Source: Mesorhizobium caraganae
GTDB taxonomy: Bacteria; Pseudomonadota; Alphaproteobacteria; Rhizobiales; Rhizobiaceae
Direction: 5' to 3'
Assembly: GCF_016836705.1 (NCBI RefSeq)
Contig: NZ_JAFCGY010000013.1
Location: 87,894-151,893 of the forward strand
DNA: 64,000 nucleotides
In this document: piece after piece, positions 9,638 through 17,133 of the stretch
Position numbering within the stretch: the first letter of the stretch is position 1
Layout: every line of letters starts with the position of its first letter
Notes under the pieces: model-generated
What the model was told of the DNA's origin: nothing
Seen by the model: only the letters and a program-made list of their open reading frames with translations
Database searches by the model: none
Position numbers and translations under genes: made by a program

Positions 9638-10312
9638 ATGCCTGAGGTCATTTTCACCGGTCCGGCCGGCCGCCTGGAGGGCCGCTACCAGCCTTCCAAG
9701 GAAAAGAGCGCGCCGATCGCCATCGTGTTGCATCCGCACCCGCAGTTCGGCGGCACGATGAACAACAAGATCGTCTACGACCTCTTCTACATGTTCCAGA
9801 AGCGCGATTTCACCACGCTTCGCTTCAATTTCCGCGGCATCGGCCGCAGCCAGGGCGAATTCGACCACGGCACCGGCGAATTGTCGGATGCGGCCGCAGC
9901 GCTCGACTGGGTGCAGTCGCTGCATCCGGATTCCAAGAGCTGCTGGGTCGCCGGCTATTCCTTCGGGTCGTGGATCGGCATGCAGCTTCTGATGCGCCGT
10001 CCCGAGATCGAGGGTTTCATTTCGATCGCGCCGCAGCCCAACACTTATGATTTCTCGTTCCTGGCGCCCTGCCCGTCATCGGGCCTGATCATCCATGGCG
10101 ATGCCGACAAGGTGGCGCCGCCCAAGGATGTGCAGGGCCTGGTCGACAAGCTGCACACGCAAAAGGGCATCACCATCACGCAGAAGACCTTGCCCGGCGC
10201 CAACCATTTCTTCGCCAACGATTCCGAGCTGCTGCTCGAGGAATGCGCCGACTATCTCGACCGGCGCCTGGCCGGGGAATTGTCGGATCCGCGGCCGAAG
10301 CGGCTGCGCTAA
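9638..10312 (+). CDS. Alpha/beta hydrolase
   Basis: The 224-residue protein has the alpha/beta hydrolase fold: LHPHPQFGGTMNNKI near 31-45, the nucleophile elbow GYSFGS with Ser108, HGDADKV for the acid and GANHFF for the histidine. This LHPHPxxGG subtype is common in alphaproteobacteria, and its substrate is not known. ATG 9638 follows GGAG by 6 bases; an in-frame GTG at 9626 overlaps that site and was rejected. It is transcribed away from the suf operon and shares the 240-bp control region. Confidence 0.85.
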   Translation: MPEVIFTGPAGRLEGRYQPSKEKSAPIAIVLHPHPQFGGTMNNKIVYDLFYMFQKRDFTTLRFNFRGIGRSQGEFDHGTGELSDAAAALDWVQSLHPDSKSCWVAGYSFGSWIGMQLLMRRPEIEGFISIAPQPNTYDFSFLAPCPSSGLIIHGDADKVAPPKDVQGLVDKLHTQKGITITQKTLPGANHFFANDSELLLEECADYLDRRLAGELSDPRPKRLR

Positions 10313-10336
10313 GGTCCCCGGATCCGGCATCGTTCA

Positions 10337-10363
10337 CATTCGTGCCCGTGACGGGCACGAATG
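10337..10363 (+). terminator. Perfect 12-bp inverted repeat after the hydrolase gene
   Basis: CATTCGTGCCCG (10337-10348) and CGGGCACGAATG (10352-10363) flank TGA and are followed by CCGTTTTA. The position 24 bases after the hydrolase stop and the TTTT run suggest an intrinsic terminator, although an operator role for the downstream gene cannot be excluded. Confidence 0.55.
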
Positions 10364-10367
10364 CCGT

Positions 10368-10423
10368 TTTACGCTGATCCATGTGATCTGGCACGTTTAC
10401 GCTGATCCATGTGATCTGGCACG
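10368..10423 (+). repeat. Perfect 28-bp tandem duplication
   Basis: Bases 10368-10395 are repeated exactly at 10396-10423. Each unit contains GATCCATGTGATC. The pair lies 75 bases upstream of the PaiB-like gene, in the space where a promoter would be expected. Confidence 0.9.
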
Positions 10424-10497
10424 CCTGACATGTGGCGCGGCCTGCCCGAACGGTGCAGAATGCCAGGTTCTGGAAACCGAAGAGGGCGTGACCGATC

Positions 10498-11148
10498 ATG
10501 TACCAACCTCCTCATTTCGTAGAGACGCGGCAGGACGTCCTGCATGGGCTCATCCGTTCGCACCCGCTTGGCCTGCTGATTTCAAATGGACAGGACGGCC
10601 CCATCGCCAACGCCATTCCGTTCCTGCTCGACGCCGAGGCCGGGCCGAACGGCAAGCTGCGCGCGCACCTTGCCAAGGCCAACCCGCAATGGCGGCTGCT
10701 GGCCGACAATCCGGCATCGCCCGTGCTGGTGGTGTTCCAGGGCGCCGACGCCTATGTGACGCCGTCCTGGTACGAGACCAAGCGCGAGACCGGCAAGGTG
10801 GTGCCGACCTGGAACTATGCCATCGTCCAGATGCGCGGGATGGTCAGAGTGATCGACGATGCGCAGTGGATCGCGCAGCAGATTTCCGATCTGACGCTGT
10901 CGCAGGAAGGCGAGCGTGAGACACCCTGGGCGGTGACCGATGCGCCGCCAAACTTTATCCAGTCGCAGATCAAAGGCATTATCGGGCTGGAGATCGAGAT
11001 CGCCGAGATCAGCGGCAAGTGGAAGGTCAGCCAGAACCGCCCTGTCGCCGATCGCGTCGGTGTCGCCGAAGGGCTGGAGAAGGAAGCCGCCGGCGCGCCC
11101 GACATGGCCCGGCTGGTGCGGAGCTGGGGCGGCATCGACAGCCAATAG
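10498..11148 (+). CDS. FMN-binding negative transcriptional regulator, PaiB family
   Basis: The 216-residue protein matches the PaiB family throughout: MYQPPHF at the N-terminus, ANAIPFLLD near 33-41, the AYVTPSWYETKRETGKVVPTW core (about 82-102) and a C-terminal GLEIEIAEISGKWKVSQNR block. These proteins have a split-barrel FMN-binding fold. PaiB of Bacillus represses sporulation and protease genes, but whether this homologue binds DNA is unknown. The ribosome site is weak. It is a single gene, convergent with the lipid A operon. Confidence 0.88.
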   Translation: MYQPPHFVETRQDVLHGLIRSHPLGLLISNGQDGPIANAIPFLLDAEAGPNGKLRAHLAKANPQWRLLADNPASPVLVVFQGADAYVTPSWYETKRETGKVVPTWNYAIVQMRGMVRVIDDAQWIAQQISDLTLSQEGERETPWAVTDAPPNFIQSQIKGIIGLEIEIAEISGKWKVSQNRPVADRVGVAEGLEKEAAGAPDMARLVRSWGGIDSQ

Positions 11149-11190
11149 CCGCAGCGGCTATATATCGCTGGATGCAAGGGCGCAGGCGAT

Positions 11191-12060
11191 TCAGGGGTTT
11201 GCCCGGGTTGCCCCAATGCCGAGATTCGTTTGCCGCGATGCACCGTTGCGGTCTGGTTTGCGAGCCCGCCGGAACAGCCGGAACGTCGTTTTAGGAACCG
11301 GCAATCCGTTTGTCGTGTGGCGGAAGATAAACCCCAGCCGTGTAAAGACCAGCGCGGTAGCGATGGCAACGGCACAACCGAGACCGAAGCCGGCGACGGT
11401 GTCGCTCGGATAGTGTGCGCCGACAAAAATCCGGGTCGACGCGATGGCCAGGGTCGCGGCCAGCAGCATCCATTTGCGCTGTGGTAACATCAGCAACGCC
11501 AGTCCGAAAATGACGCCCATCGTCGTGGCATGGCCCGACGGGAAACTGGCAAAGCTCGCCTCCATGGCAAAAGGATGCAGCGACAGATCGCCGAGCTTGC
11601 TGAAATTCATCGGCCTGGCTCTTCCGACGCCATATTTCAGCACATTGACGACCACAGCGGACGCCGCGATCGAACCCACCACTATGAAAGCAAAAGAGGT
11701 CCAGTTGTAGAGGGTCATCCGCGCGCGCCTGGAAAGACTGCGCCAATCCGTCAGATTCGCGGCAAGCAGCACCAGTGCCGACGGAATGAGATACCAGCCG
11801 CCCAGGCCGAAGACGGTGAAAAATTCTGTGAAGCGTTTGAAGCCGGGCGGCCACTGCCTCACCATCGCCCCTGCTGCGTCGTCAAAACGGATCGAGACCG
11901 CGATCGTCAGCAAAAGCCAGGCCACAGCCCAGACCGACCACAGGATTTTCGGGTAGCGGGCCGGGCGCGTCGCCAGGCGCCGCCGCACGATACGCATCGT
12001 GTCGAGGAGATTGTCGCGCGACCGACGAAACACCACAGATGGCGTCACGGGAGTTTTCAC
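11191..12060 (-). CDS. PAP2-family membrane phosphatase, LpxE/LpxF-like
   Basis: The 289-residue membrane protein has all three parts of the lipid-phosphatase signature: K142...R149-P150 (KYGVGRARP), P174-S-G-H177 and R210...H216...D220 (STRIFVGAHYPSD), between about five hydrophobic segments. Lipid A 1- and 4'-phosphatases carry this tripartite motif. The start is taken as GTG 12060, which overlaps the stop of the upstream glycosyltransferase (GTGA); ATG 11997 (MRIVRRR) is an alternative. It is the last gene of the GT2-LabN-GT39-PAP2 operon, which points to an envelope lipid substrate, probably lipid A. Confidence 0.8.
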   Translation of the reverse strand: MKTPVTPSVVFRRSRDNLLDTMRIVRRRLATRPARYPKILWSVWAVAWLLLTIAVSIRFDDAAGAMVRQWPPGFKRFTEFFTVFGLGGWYLIPSALVLLAANLTDWRSLSRRARMTLYNWTSFAFIVVGSIAASAVVVNVLKYGVGRARPMNFSKLGDLSLHPFAMEASFASFPSGHATTMGVIFGLALLMLPQRKWMLLAATLAIASTRIFVGAHYPSDTVAGFGLGCAVAIATALVFTRLGFIFRHTTNGLPVPKTTFRLFRRARKPDRNGASRQTNLGIGATRANP

Positions 12061-13700
12061 TTGGCCACCCGATAGAGGCCAAGCGACAGCCTGTCGCCCG
12101 AGGAATAATTGAGGCCGTCGATCTCGGCCAGGCGGTTGGCCGTCTTGCCTTGCGCGGCCAGCATGTCGTTCAGCTTCTTCTCGTCGGCGACAGGCGCCAG
12201 CCCGAGCGCGCAAGCCGGATCGCCGAGCAGGTGTGCGGCGACGCCGTCGACATCGGTCAGGATTGTCTTGGTCCCGACCAGGAAGACAAGGCTCGGTTCG
12301 TGATACGGCGCCGAGGCAAGCACGGTCGTGTCGCAGGGACGGTTCGCGTCGACCGCGGCCTTGATCGCCGGGCTCAGCCAGATCGGCTTCAGCGACGGAG
12401 CAATCATCCCGAACAGCAAGCCGAGGGTGATGCCGGCGCCGGCCGCGATCGCACCGATGCGGGGGAGCGACACCTGCAAACGGCGGGGGAAGGCGAGATA
12501 GCCGGTGACGAGCGCGGCAAGCGCGGCCGGAATGCTCCACCACGAGAATACCTTGGCGAGATAGATCGGCGCGCCAACCGAGACAACGGCCAGGCCGATG
12601 CTGACCAGGCCAAGACCGAAGGCGGTCGACCACCAAAGCCATGACTGCCAGCGCTTGAGCGGCGCATTGGCGTCCTCCGGCTGCAGGGTCAGAAGCCAGC
12701 CGACCAGCAGCGCCATGCCAGGATAGGCCGGCAGCACATAATGCGGCAGCTTGGTCGGGATCAGCTCGAACACCAGCCAGAACGGGATGTACCACGCGAG
12801 GCAAAAGCGCAGGCGCGGATCGTCGCGCAAGCGGTTGAGCGCCTGCAGCCCGGCGCCGACGGCGATCAGCCCGAACGGCCACATGAACAGCGAATAGGTC
12901 AGCACATAGAAGCCGGGCGGAATGCCGTGCGATTCCTCGCCTGAGGCGACCTTGCCCAGCATGTCCTTGCCGACCGCTTGCTGCAGGAAGGCGCCATGGC
13001 TCTTCCAGGTGATCAGCGCGAGCCAGGGCAGTGCGATCAAGAGCACGATCAAAAGGCCGCGGCCGACTTTCAGGTTTTTCAACCAGCGCCCATCGCGCTC
13101 GAAAGCGAACAGCGCCGCAACTGTCAGCGCCGACAACAGAGGCGCGATCGGTCCCTTGATCAGGATCGCAATGCCCTGCGTCACCCAGAATATCCACCAG
13201 AGATGGGCAGCCACCGGTTCGTTGCGGCGCGAGGCGGTGTAGATCCGCGCCAGGGCGCCTTGCGCCGCAATGCAGCAGGCCAGAAGCATGGCGTCCGTCT
13301 TGGCGTCGCGGCCTTCGAAGGCGGTGGCGAAGATCGCTGCCATGATCAGCCCGGCCGCGAGGCCGGCATTGGCGCCGAAAAGACTGGCGCCTGTCCAGGC
13401 GATCGCCACGACGGCAATGGCGATGCCCAGCGCCGAGACCAGGCGATAGACCCAGATCGGCGCCCCGGCCCCCTCGCCGCTCAGTGCCACGGACGCCGAT
13501 TGCAGCCAGTAGATGCCGACCGGCTTCTGATAGCGCGACATGTCCTGGAAGCGGATGTCGACATAATCGCCGGTTTCGACCATCTGCTTGGTGGCCTGGA
13601 CGAAACGCGATTCATCGCGGTCGATCGGCGGCAGCGAAGCCAGCCCACTGGCCGTCAGCAGCAGGCTGAACAGGAAAAGCAGGACGTAGTTCCTGTTCAT
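12057..13700 (-). CDS. GT39-family polyprenyl-phosphate-sugar glycosyltransferase (ArnT/Rgt-like)
   Basis: The 547-residue polytopic membrane protein has the ArnT/PMT mark DRDE (27-30), in PPIDRDESRFVQA, followed by YQKPVGIYWLQS and about a dozen hydrophobic segments. Members transfer a sugar from a polyprenyl phosphate to lipid A or core on the periplasmic side. ATG 13700 gives the normal N-terminus. The frame opens at TTG 13760, but that stretch is part of a 21-bp tandem repeat and was excluded. Upstream neighbours supply the lipid-linked donor, and the downstream phosphatase may free the acceptor site. Confidence 0.82.
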   Translation of the reverse strand: MNRNYVLLFLFSLLLTASGLASLPPIDRDESRFVQATKQMVETGDYVDIRFQDMSRYQKPVGIYWLQSASVALSGEGAGAPIWVYRLVSALGIAIAVVAIAWTGASLFGANAGLAAGLIMAAIFATAFEGRDAKTDAMLLACCIAAQGALARIYTASRRNEPVAAHLWWIFWVTQGIAILIKGPIAPLLSALTVAALFAFERDGRWLKNLKVGRGLLIVLLIALPWLALITWKSHGAFLQQAVGKDMLGKVASGEESHGIPPGFYVLTYSLFMWPFGLIAVGAGLQALNRLRDDPRLRFCLAWYIPFWLVFELIPTKLPHYVLPAYPGMALLVGWLLTLQPEDANAPLKRWQSWLWWSTAFGLGLVSIGLAVVSVGAPIYLAKVFSWWSIPAALAALVTGYLAFPRRLQVSLPRIGAIAAGAGITLGLLFGMIAPSLKPIWLSPAIKAAVDANRPCDTTVLASAPYHEPSLVFLVGTKTILTDVDGVAAHLLGDPACALGLAPVADEKKLNDMLAAQGKTANRLAEIDGLNYSSGDRLSLGLYRVAK

Positions 13701-13724
13701 TGCAACCACCGGATCCCGCCTTGA

Positions 13725-13766
13725 CCAGACTTTCTTCAGTCGACCCCAGACTTTCTTCAATCGACC
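13725..13766 (-). repeat. 21-bp tandem repeat across the LabN stop codon
   Basis: Bases 13725-13745 and 13746-13766 are the same 21-mer with one mismatch (each starts CCAGACTTTCTTCA on the plus strand). The second copy holds the last codons and stop of the LabN gene. Because the unit is seven codons long, the duplication extends the open frame in front of the GT39 gene without breaking it. Confidence 0.85.
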
Positions 13767-14092
13767 TTTGTCATCGCCGCCGCTTTGCGCTCATTGGCGA
13801 TGAGCCAGAGATTTCTGACATAAATCAGCATGCCCATGGCCTGGCCGGCGATGAACACCGGGTCTTGGCGCACGATGGCATAGATCAGCAACAGGCCGCC
13901 GCCGAACAGCGAAAAGAACCAGAAAGCGACCGGCACGACGCTGCGCTTGGCCTTTTCCGAAGCGAGCCACTGCACGACGAAGCGCATGGTGAAGAAGAAC
14001 TGGGCGACGAAGCCGAGCAGGATCCAGGCATCGAACTGCTTGACGAAAACCTGGTGCAGCCAGGTCGCCAGTTCCTGAAACACGTTAGCCAT
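13757..14092 (-). CDS. Lipid-A-disaccharide synthase N-terminal domain (LabN) membrane protein
   Basis: The 111-residue protein has three hydrophobic segments and the LabN marks WILLGFVAQFFFTMRFVVQW (about 23-42) and a late MLIYVRNLWLI block. Small LabN proteins accompany GT2 polyprenyl-phosphate sugar synthases, as ArnE/F-like or RgtF-like partners, and probably help form or flip the lipid-linked sugar. Its start overlaps the GT2 gene by 8 bases, so the two are coupled. Confidence 0.82.
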   Translation of the reverse strand: MANVFQELATWLHQVFVKQFDAWILLGFVAQFFFTMRFVVQWLASEKAKRSVVPVAFWFFSLFGGGLLLIYAIVRQDPVFIAGQAMGMLIYVRNLWLIANERKAAAMTKVD

Positions 14093-14819
14093 GCGTGATT
14101 TCCTCTACCGTTGGCATCCTGCGGCGCCGGCGCCGAAGCCACCAGACGCCGGCGAGATCGAGCACGCCCTGCAGGCCGCGGTCGAAGATGCCGTAATTCG
14201 ACTTGCCGTGGCGCCGCGAGCGGTCGACGACGTCGCAGTGCACGACGCGGTAGCCTTCCTGGATGACCAGCGCCGGAACAAAACGATGCGTGCCGTCGAA
14301 GAACGGCAGTTTGCGCAGGATATTGGTGTGGATCGCCTTCAGGCCACAGCCGGTGTCGCGGGTGTCGTCATGCAGGATCGCGCCACGCAGCCAATTGGCG
14401 AAGCGCGACGCCAGCTGCTTGATCTTGCTGTCGCGGCGCTTCAGCCGCTGCCCTTGCGCGGCGCCGAAATCCGGCCCGGCCTTGCGCAGCGCGTCGACCA
14501 GCACGGGGATATATTGGGGATCGTTCTGGCCATCACCATCGATGGTTGCGACGATGCCGCCGCGCGCCGCCCAGGCGCCCGAGCGCACCGAAAGCGACTG
14601 GCCGGCGGATTTTTCGTGGCGCAGCTGACGAAGCGGAAACGGGCGTTTGGCCGCCTCGGCGGCAAGCACCGAAGCCGTATCGTCGGTCGAACCGTCATTG
14701 ACGACGATGATTTCGAAGTCGCGTCCGGTCATCGCGGCCTCGATCTCATCGATCAGAAGCGGCAGGTTCGCCGCCTCGTTGCGGCAAGGAATGACGATGG
14801 ATATCAATGCGTCCGGCAT
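14085..14819 (-). CDS. GT2-family glycosyltransferase (dolichyl/dodecaprenyl-phosphate sugar synthase type)
   Basis: The 244-residue protein has the DPM1/ArnC-type GT2 domain: SIVIPCRNEAANLP (about 7-20), VVNDGSTDDT (about 39-48) with the nucleotide-sugar aspartate, TIDGDGQNDP (near 92-101) and a VVDRSRRHGKSNYG acceptor block. There is no clear C-terminal membrane pair, so the LabN partner probably anchors it. It is the first gene of the four-gene operon and would charge a polyprenyl phosphate with a sugar, plausibly galacturonic acid in Mesorhizobium. Confidence 0.85.
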   Translation of the reverse strand: MPDALISIVIPCRNEAANLPLLIDEIEAAMTGRDFEIIVVNDGSTDDTASVLAAEAAKRPFPLRQLRHEKSAGQSLSVRSGAWAARGGIVATIDGDGQNDPQYIPVLVDALRKAGPDFGAAQGQRLKRRDSKIKQLASRFANWLRGAILHDDTRDTGCGLKAIHTNILRKLPFFDGTHRFVPALVIQEGYRVVHCDVVDRSRRHGKSNYGIFDRGLQGVLDLAGVWWLRRRRRRMPTVEEITHG

Positions 14820-15086
14820 ATGTCGCGTCGGGCTCTGTCATAGGATATGGCATTTTGGCGGATGCCGTGCGGTGCCGTTCCAGCGGATCGAAGGTTGCAT
14901 GAACCCGTTGGCGCGGCGCCTCATTACGCCAGCCGGCAAGATGAAGCAAGCGCGCGCGGCAGCGCAGCATATGCCGTCTCTGCGGACGCAAACCGGAAAC
15001 CACTTTTGCTTCGGCCGCTTGGATGCTAAACGCCCGCGTTCGTATCACGCCGGGCAGTTGGGGTCCGGCGCTTTCAGGAAGAAACA

Positions 15087-16340
15087 ATGTCTGCCTTCAA
15101 ATCCGATTTCCTGCGCGTCATGAGCGAGCGCGGTTTCATCCATCATATCTCGGACGAGACCGGGCTGGATCAACTTTTCGCGAAGGAAACGGTGACCGCC
15201 TATATCGGCTTCGACGCAACCGCCAAAAGCCTGCATGCCGGGTCGCTGATCCAGATCATGATGTTGCACTGGCTGCAGCAGACCGGCCACCGGCCGATCG
15301 CGCTGATGGGCGGCGGCACTTCGATGATCGGCGATCCGTCCTTCAAGGACGAGGCGCGCAAGCTGCTGACGCCAGCGGATATCGAGGACAATCTGGCCGG
15401 CATCCGCCGCAACTTTGCGCCTTACCTCACATTCGGCAGCGGACCCAACGACGCCATCATGGTCAACAACGCCGACTGGCTGATGGAGATCAACTACGTC
15501 AACTTCCTGCGCGATGTCGGCCGGCATTTTTCCGTCAACCGCATGCTCGCCTTCGATTCGGTCAAGCTCAGGCTCGACCGCGAGCAGTCGCTGTCGTTCC
15601 TCGAATTCAACTACATGATCCTGCAGGCCTACGACTTCGTCGAGCTCTACAAGCGTCAGGGCTGCCGGCTGCAGATGGGCGGCTCCGACCAGTGGGGCAA
15701 CATCGTCAACGGCATCGATCTTGGCCATCGCATGGAAAATGCGCAGCTTTACGCGCTGACCACGCCGCTGCTCACCACCTCGTCCGGCGCCAAGATGGGC
15801 AAATCGGCGTCAGGCGCGGTCTGGCTCGATGCCGAGATGCTGAGCCCCTACGAATTCTGGCAATACTGGCGCAACACCGAGGACGCCGATGTCGGCCGCT
15901 TCCTCAAGCTGTACACGACGCTGGCCCTGGATGAGGTCGCGCGCATGGCAGCGCTGGGTGGTTCCGAGATCAACGAGGCGAAGAAAGTGCTCGCCACCGA
16001 GATCACCGCCATGCTGCACGGCCGTGAGGCGGCGGAAAAGGCCAGCGAGACGGCTCGCAAGACTTTTGAGGAAGGCGTGACTGCCGAAACGCTGCCGACC
16101 GTCGAGGTCGACGGCGCAGCGCTCGAAGCCGGCATCGGCATCCTGTCGCTGTTGGTCACCGCGGGCCTCGCCGGGTCCAACGGCGAGGCCCGGCGTCACA
16201 TTCACGGCGGCGCCGTGCGCCTCAACGACCAGCCAATATCGGATGACCGCAGGATGGTGACACCTCGGGATCTCAGTCCGGAAAACGTCGCAAAGCTTTC
16301 ATTGGGCAAGAAAAAACACGTTCTGGTGCGGCCGGCGTGA
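15087..16340 (+). CDS. tyrS: Tyrosyl-tRNA synthetase
   Basis: The 417-residue class I synthetase charges tRNA-Tyr. The HIGH motif appears as HAGS (50-53) and KMSKS as KMGKS (236-240). The tyrosine-binding QMGGSDQWGNI block and a C-terminal S4 RNA-binding domain (RRHIHGGAVRLNDQPI) are present. ATG 15087 has an AGGAAG site six bases upstream. It is a single gene; the 267 bases before it show no other coding sequence. Confidence 0.97.
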   Translation: MSAFKSDFLRVMSERGFIHHISDETGLDQLFAKETVTAYIGFDATAKSLHAGSLIQIMMLHWLQQTGHRPIALMGGGTSMIGDPSFKDEARKLLTPADIEDNLAGIRRNFAPYLTFGSGPNDAIMVNNADWLMEINYVNFLRDVGRHFSVNRMLAFDSVKLRLDREQSLSFLEFNYMILQAYDFVELYKRQGCRLQMGGSDQWGNIVNGIDLGHRMENAQLYALTTPLLTTSSGAKMGKSASGAVWLDAEMLSPYEFWQYWRNTEDADVGRFLKLYTTLALDEVARMAALGGSEINEAKKVLATEITAMLHGREAAEKASETARKTFEEGVTAETLPTVEVDGAALEAGIGILSLLVTAGLAGSNGEARRHIHGGAVRLNDQPISDDRRMVTPRDLSPENVAKLSLGKKKHVLVRPA

Positions 16341-16456
16341 CCGGACGGCATCAGGAGGAAACACAAGCGCGGCCGTAACGACATTCGGCTGAAACACACC
16401 TCTTGCTACTTCCTGCCGCCGAGCGCGACCGGAGCGCGGTACAGGAGGCGAATCCC

Positions 16457-16996
16457 GTGGATCAATTGGCTGTTGTCGTTCGTCGCGCGACGGAGCGGGA
16501 CCACCAGGCAATTCGCGCATTGGTGCGTTCTGAGCGCCTGAACCCAACGGGCATCAATTGGCCCAACTTTATGGTTGCGGTAGCCAAGGGCCGCGTCATC
16601 GGTGCGGTGCAAATCCGCAAACATAGTGATGGCTCGCGCGAACTCGGCTCGCTCGTCGTCACCAAGGAAGCGCGAAGCCATGGAATCGCTTCGAGGCTGA
16701 TCGATACGCTGCTTGCCGACGATCAAGAGCCCATTTGGCTGATCACGGCCGTGCCGAACGCCAACGCCTATTCACGATGGGGCTTCGAGCAAATCCAGGT
16801 ACGGGAGGCCCCAGCGAAGGTACGGCGCAACCATCTGATGGGAAGCATGGCGCGCATCATCTCCTTCTTCAAGCGGCGACCGATGCAGCAACTGGTGATC
16901 CTGGAACGTCGCCCGATAGACGGACGGATGACTGCGCGAAAATCCGCACCAGGCCTTGGGCGTGAACGTGATCAGGGCGAACGTGCACCCGCCTAG
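16457..16996 (+). CDS. GNAT-family N-acetyltransferase
   Basis: The 179-residue protein has a GNAT fold: VVVRRATERDHQAIRAL at the N-terminus, the acetyl-CoA loop EARSHGIASRLI (near 74-85) and the late NANAYSRWGFEQI strand-helix. The substrate is unknown. The start is GTG 16457, fixed by a perfect AGGAGG at 16443-16448 eight bases upstream; an earlier in-frame start at 16403 would bury this site. The last 30 residues are basic and disordered-looking. Confidence 0.85.
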   Translation: MDQLAVVVRRATERDHQAIRALVRSERLNPTGINWPNFMVAVAKGRVIGAVQIRKHSDGSRELGSLVVTKEARSHGIASRLIDTLLADDQEPIWLITAVPNANAYSRWGFEQIQVREAPAKVRRNHLMGSMARIISFFKRRPMQQLVILERRPIDGRMTARKSAPGLGRERDQGERAPA

Positions 16997-17029
16997 AATC
17001 GAATTCGGCCTTTCGGCGACTGTTCCTGC

Positions 17030-17133
17030 TAGAGCGTTTCACCGTTTCACAGAAACGGCGAACCGCTCTATCTCCTTGTTTTTTCGCAATTCCGGGACGG
17101 AAAACCGCTCACACTTTTCCTGGAATTGCTCTA
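17030..17133 (-). repeat. Composite palindromic repeat with TAGAGC termini
   Basis: The first part is a stem with TAGAGCG (17030-17036) and CGCTCTA (17064-17070) around CCGTTTC-aca-GAAACGG. The second part pairs GCAATTCCGGGACGG with the TTTTCCTGGAATTGC end. The right edge GCTCTAG contains the stop codon (TAG, minus strand) of the AsmA-like gene at 17131-17133. Similar edges occur at 26496 and 48391. Confidence 0.8.

Noticed and set aside
11191..13197. A 668-codon minus-strand frame joining the PAP2 gene to sequence opposite the normal GT39 frame
   Set aside because: The PAP2 domain starts only at about 12060. The upstream part is an alternative frame of the GT39 gene with no recognisable domain.
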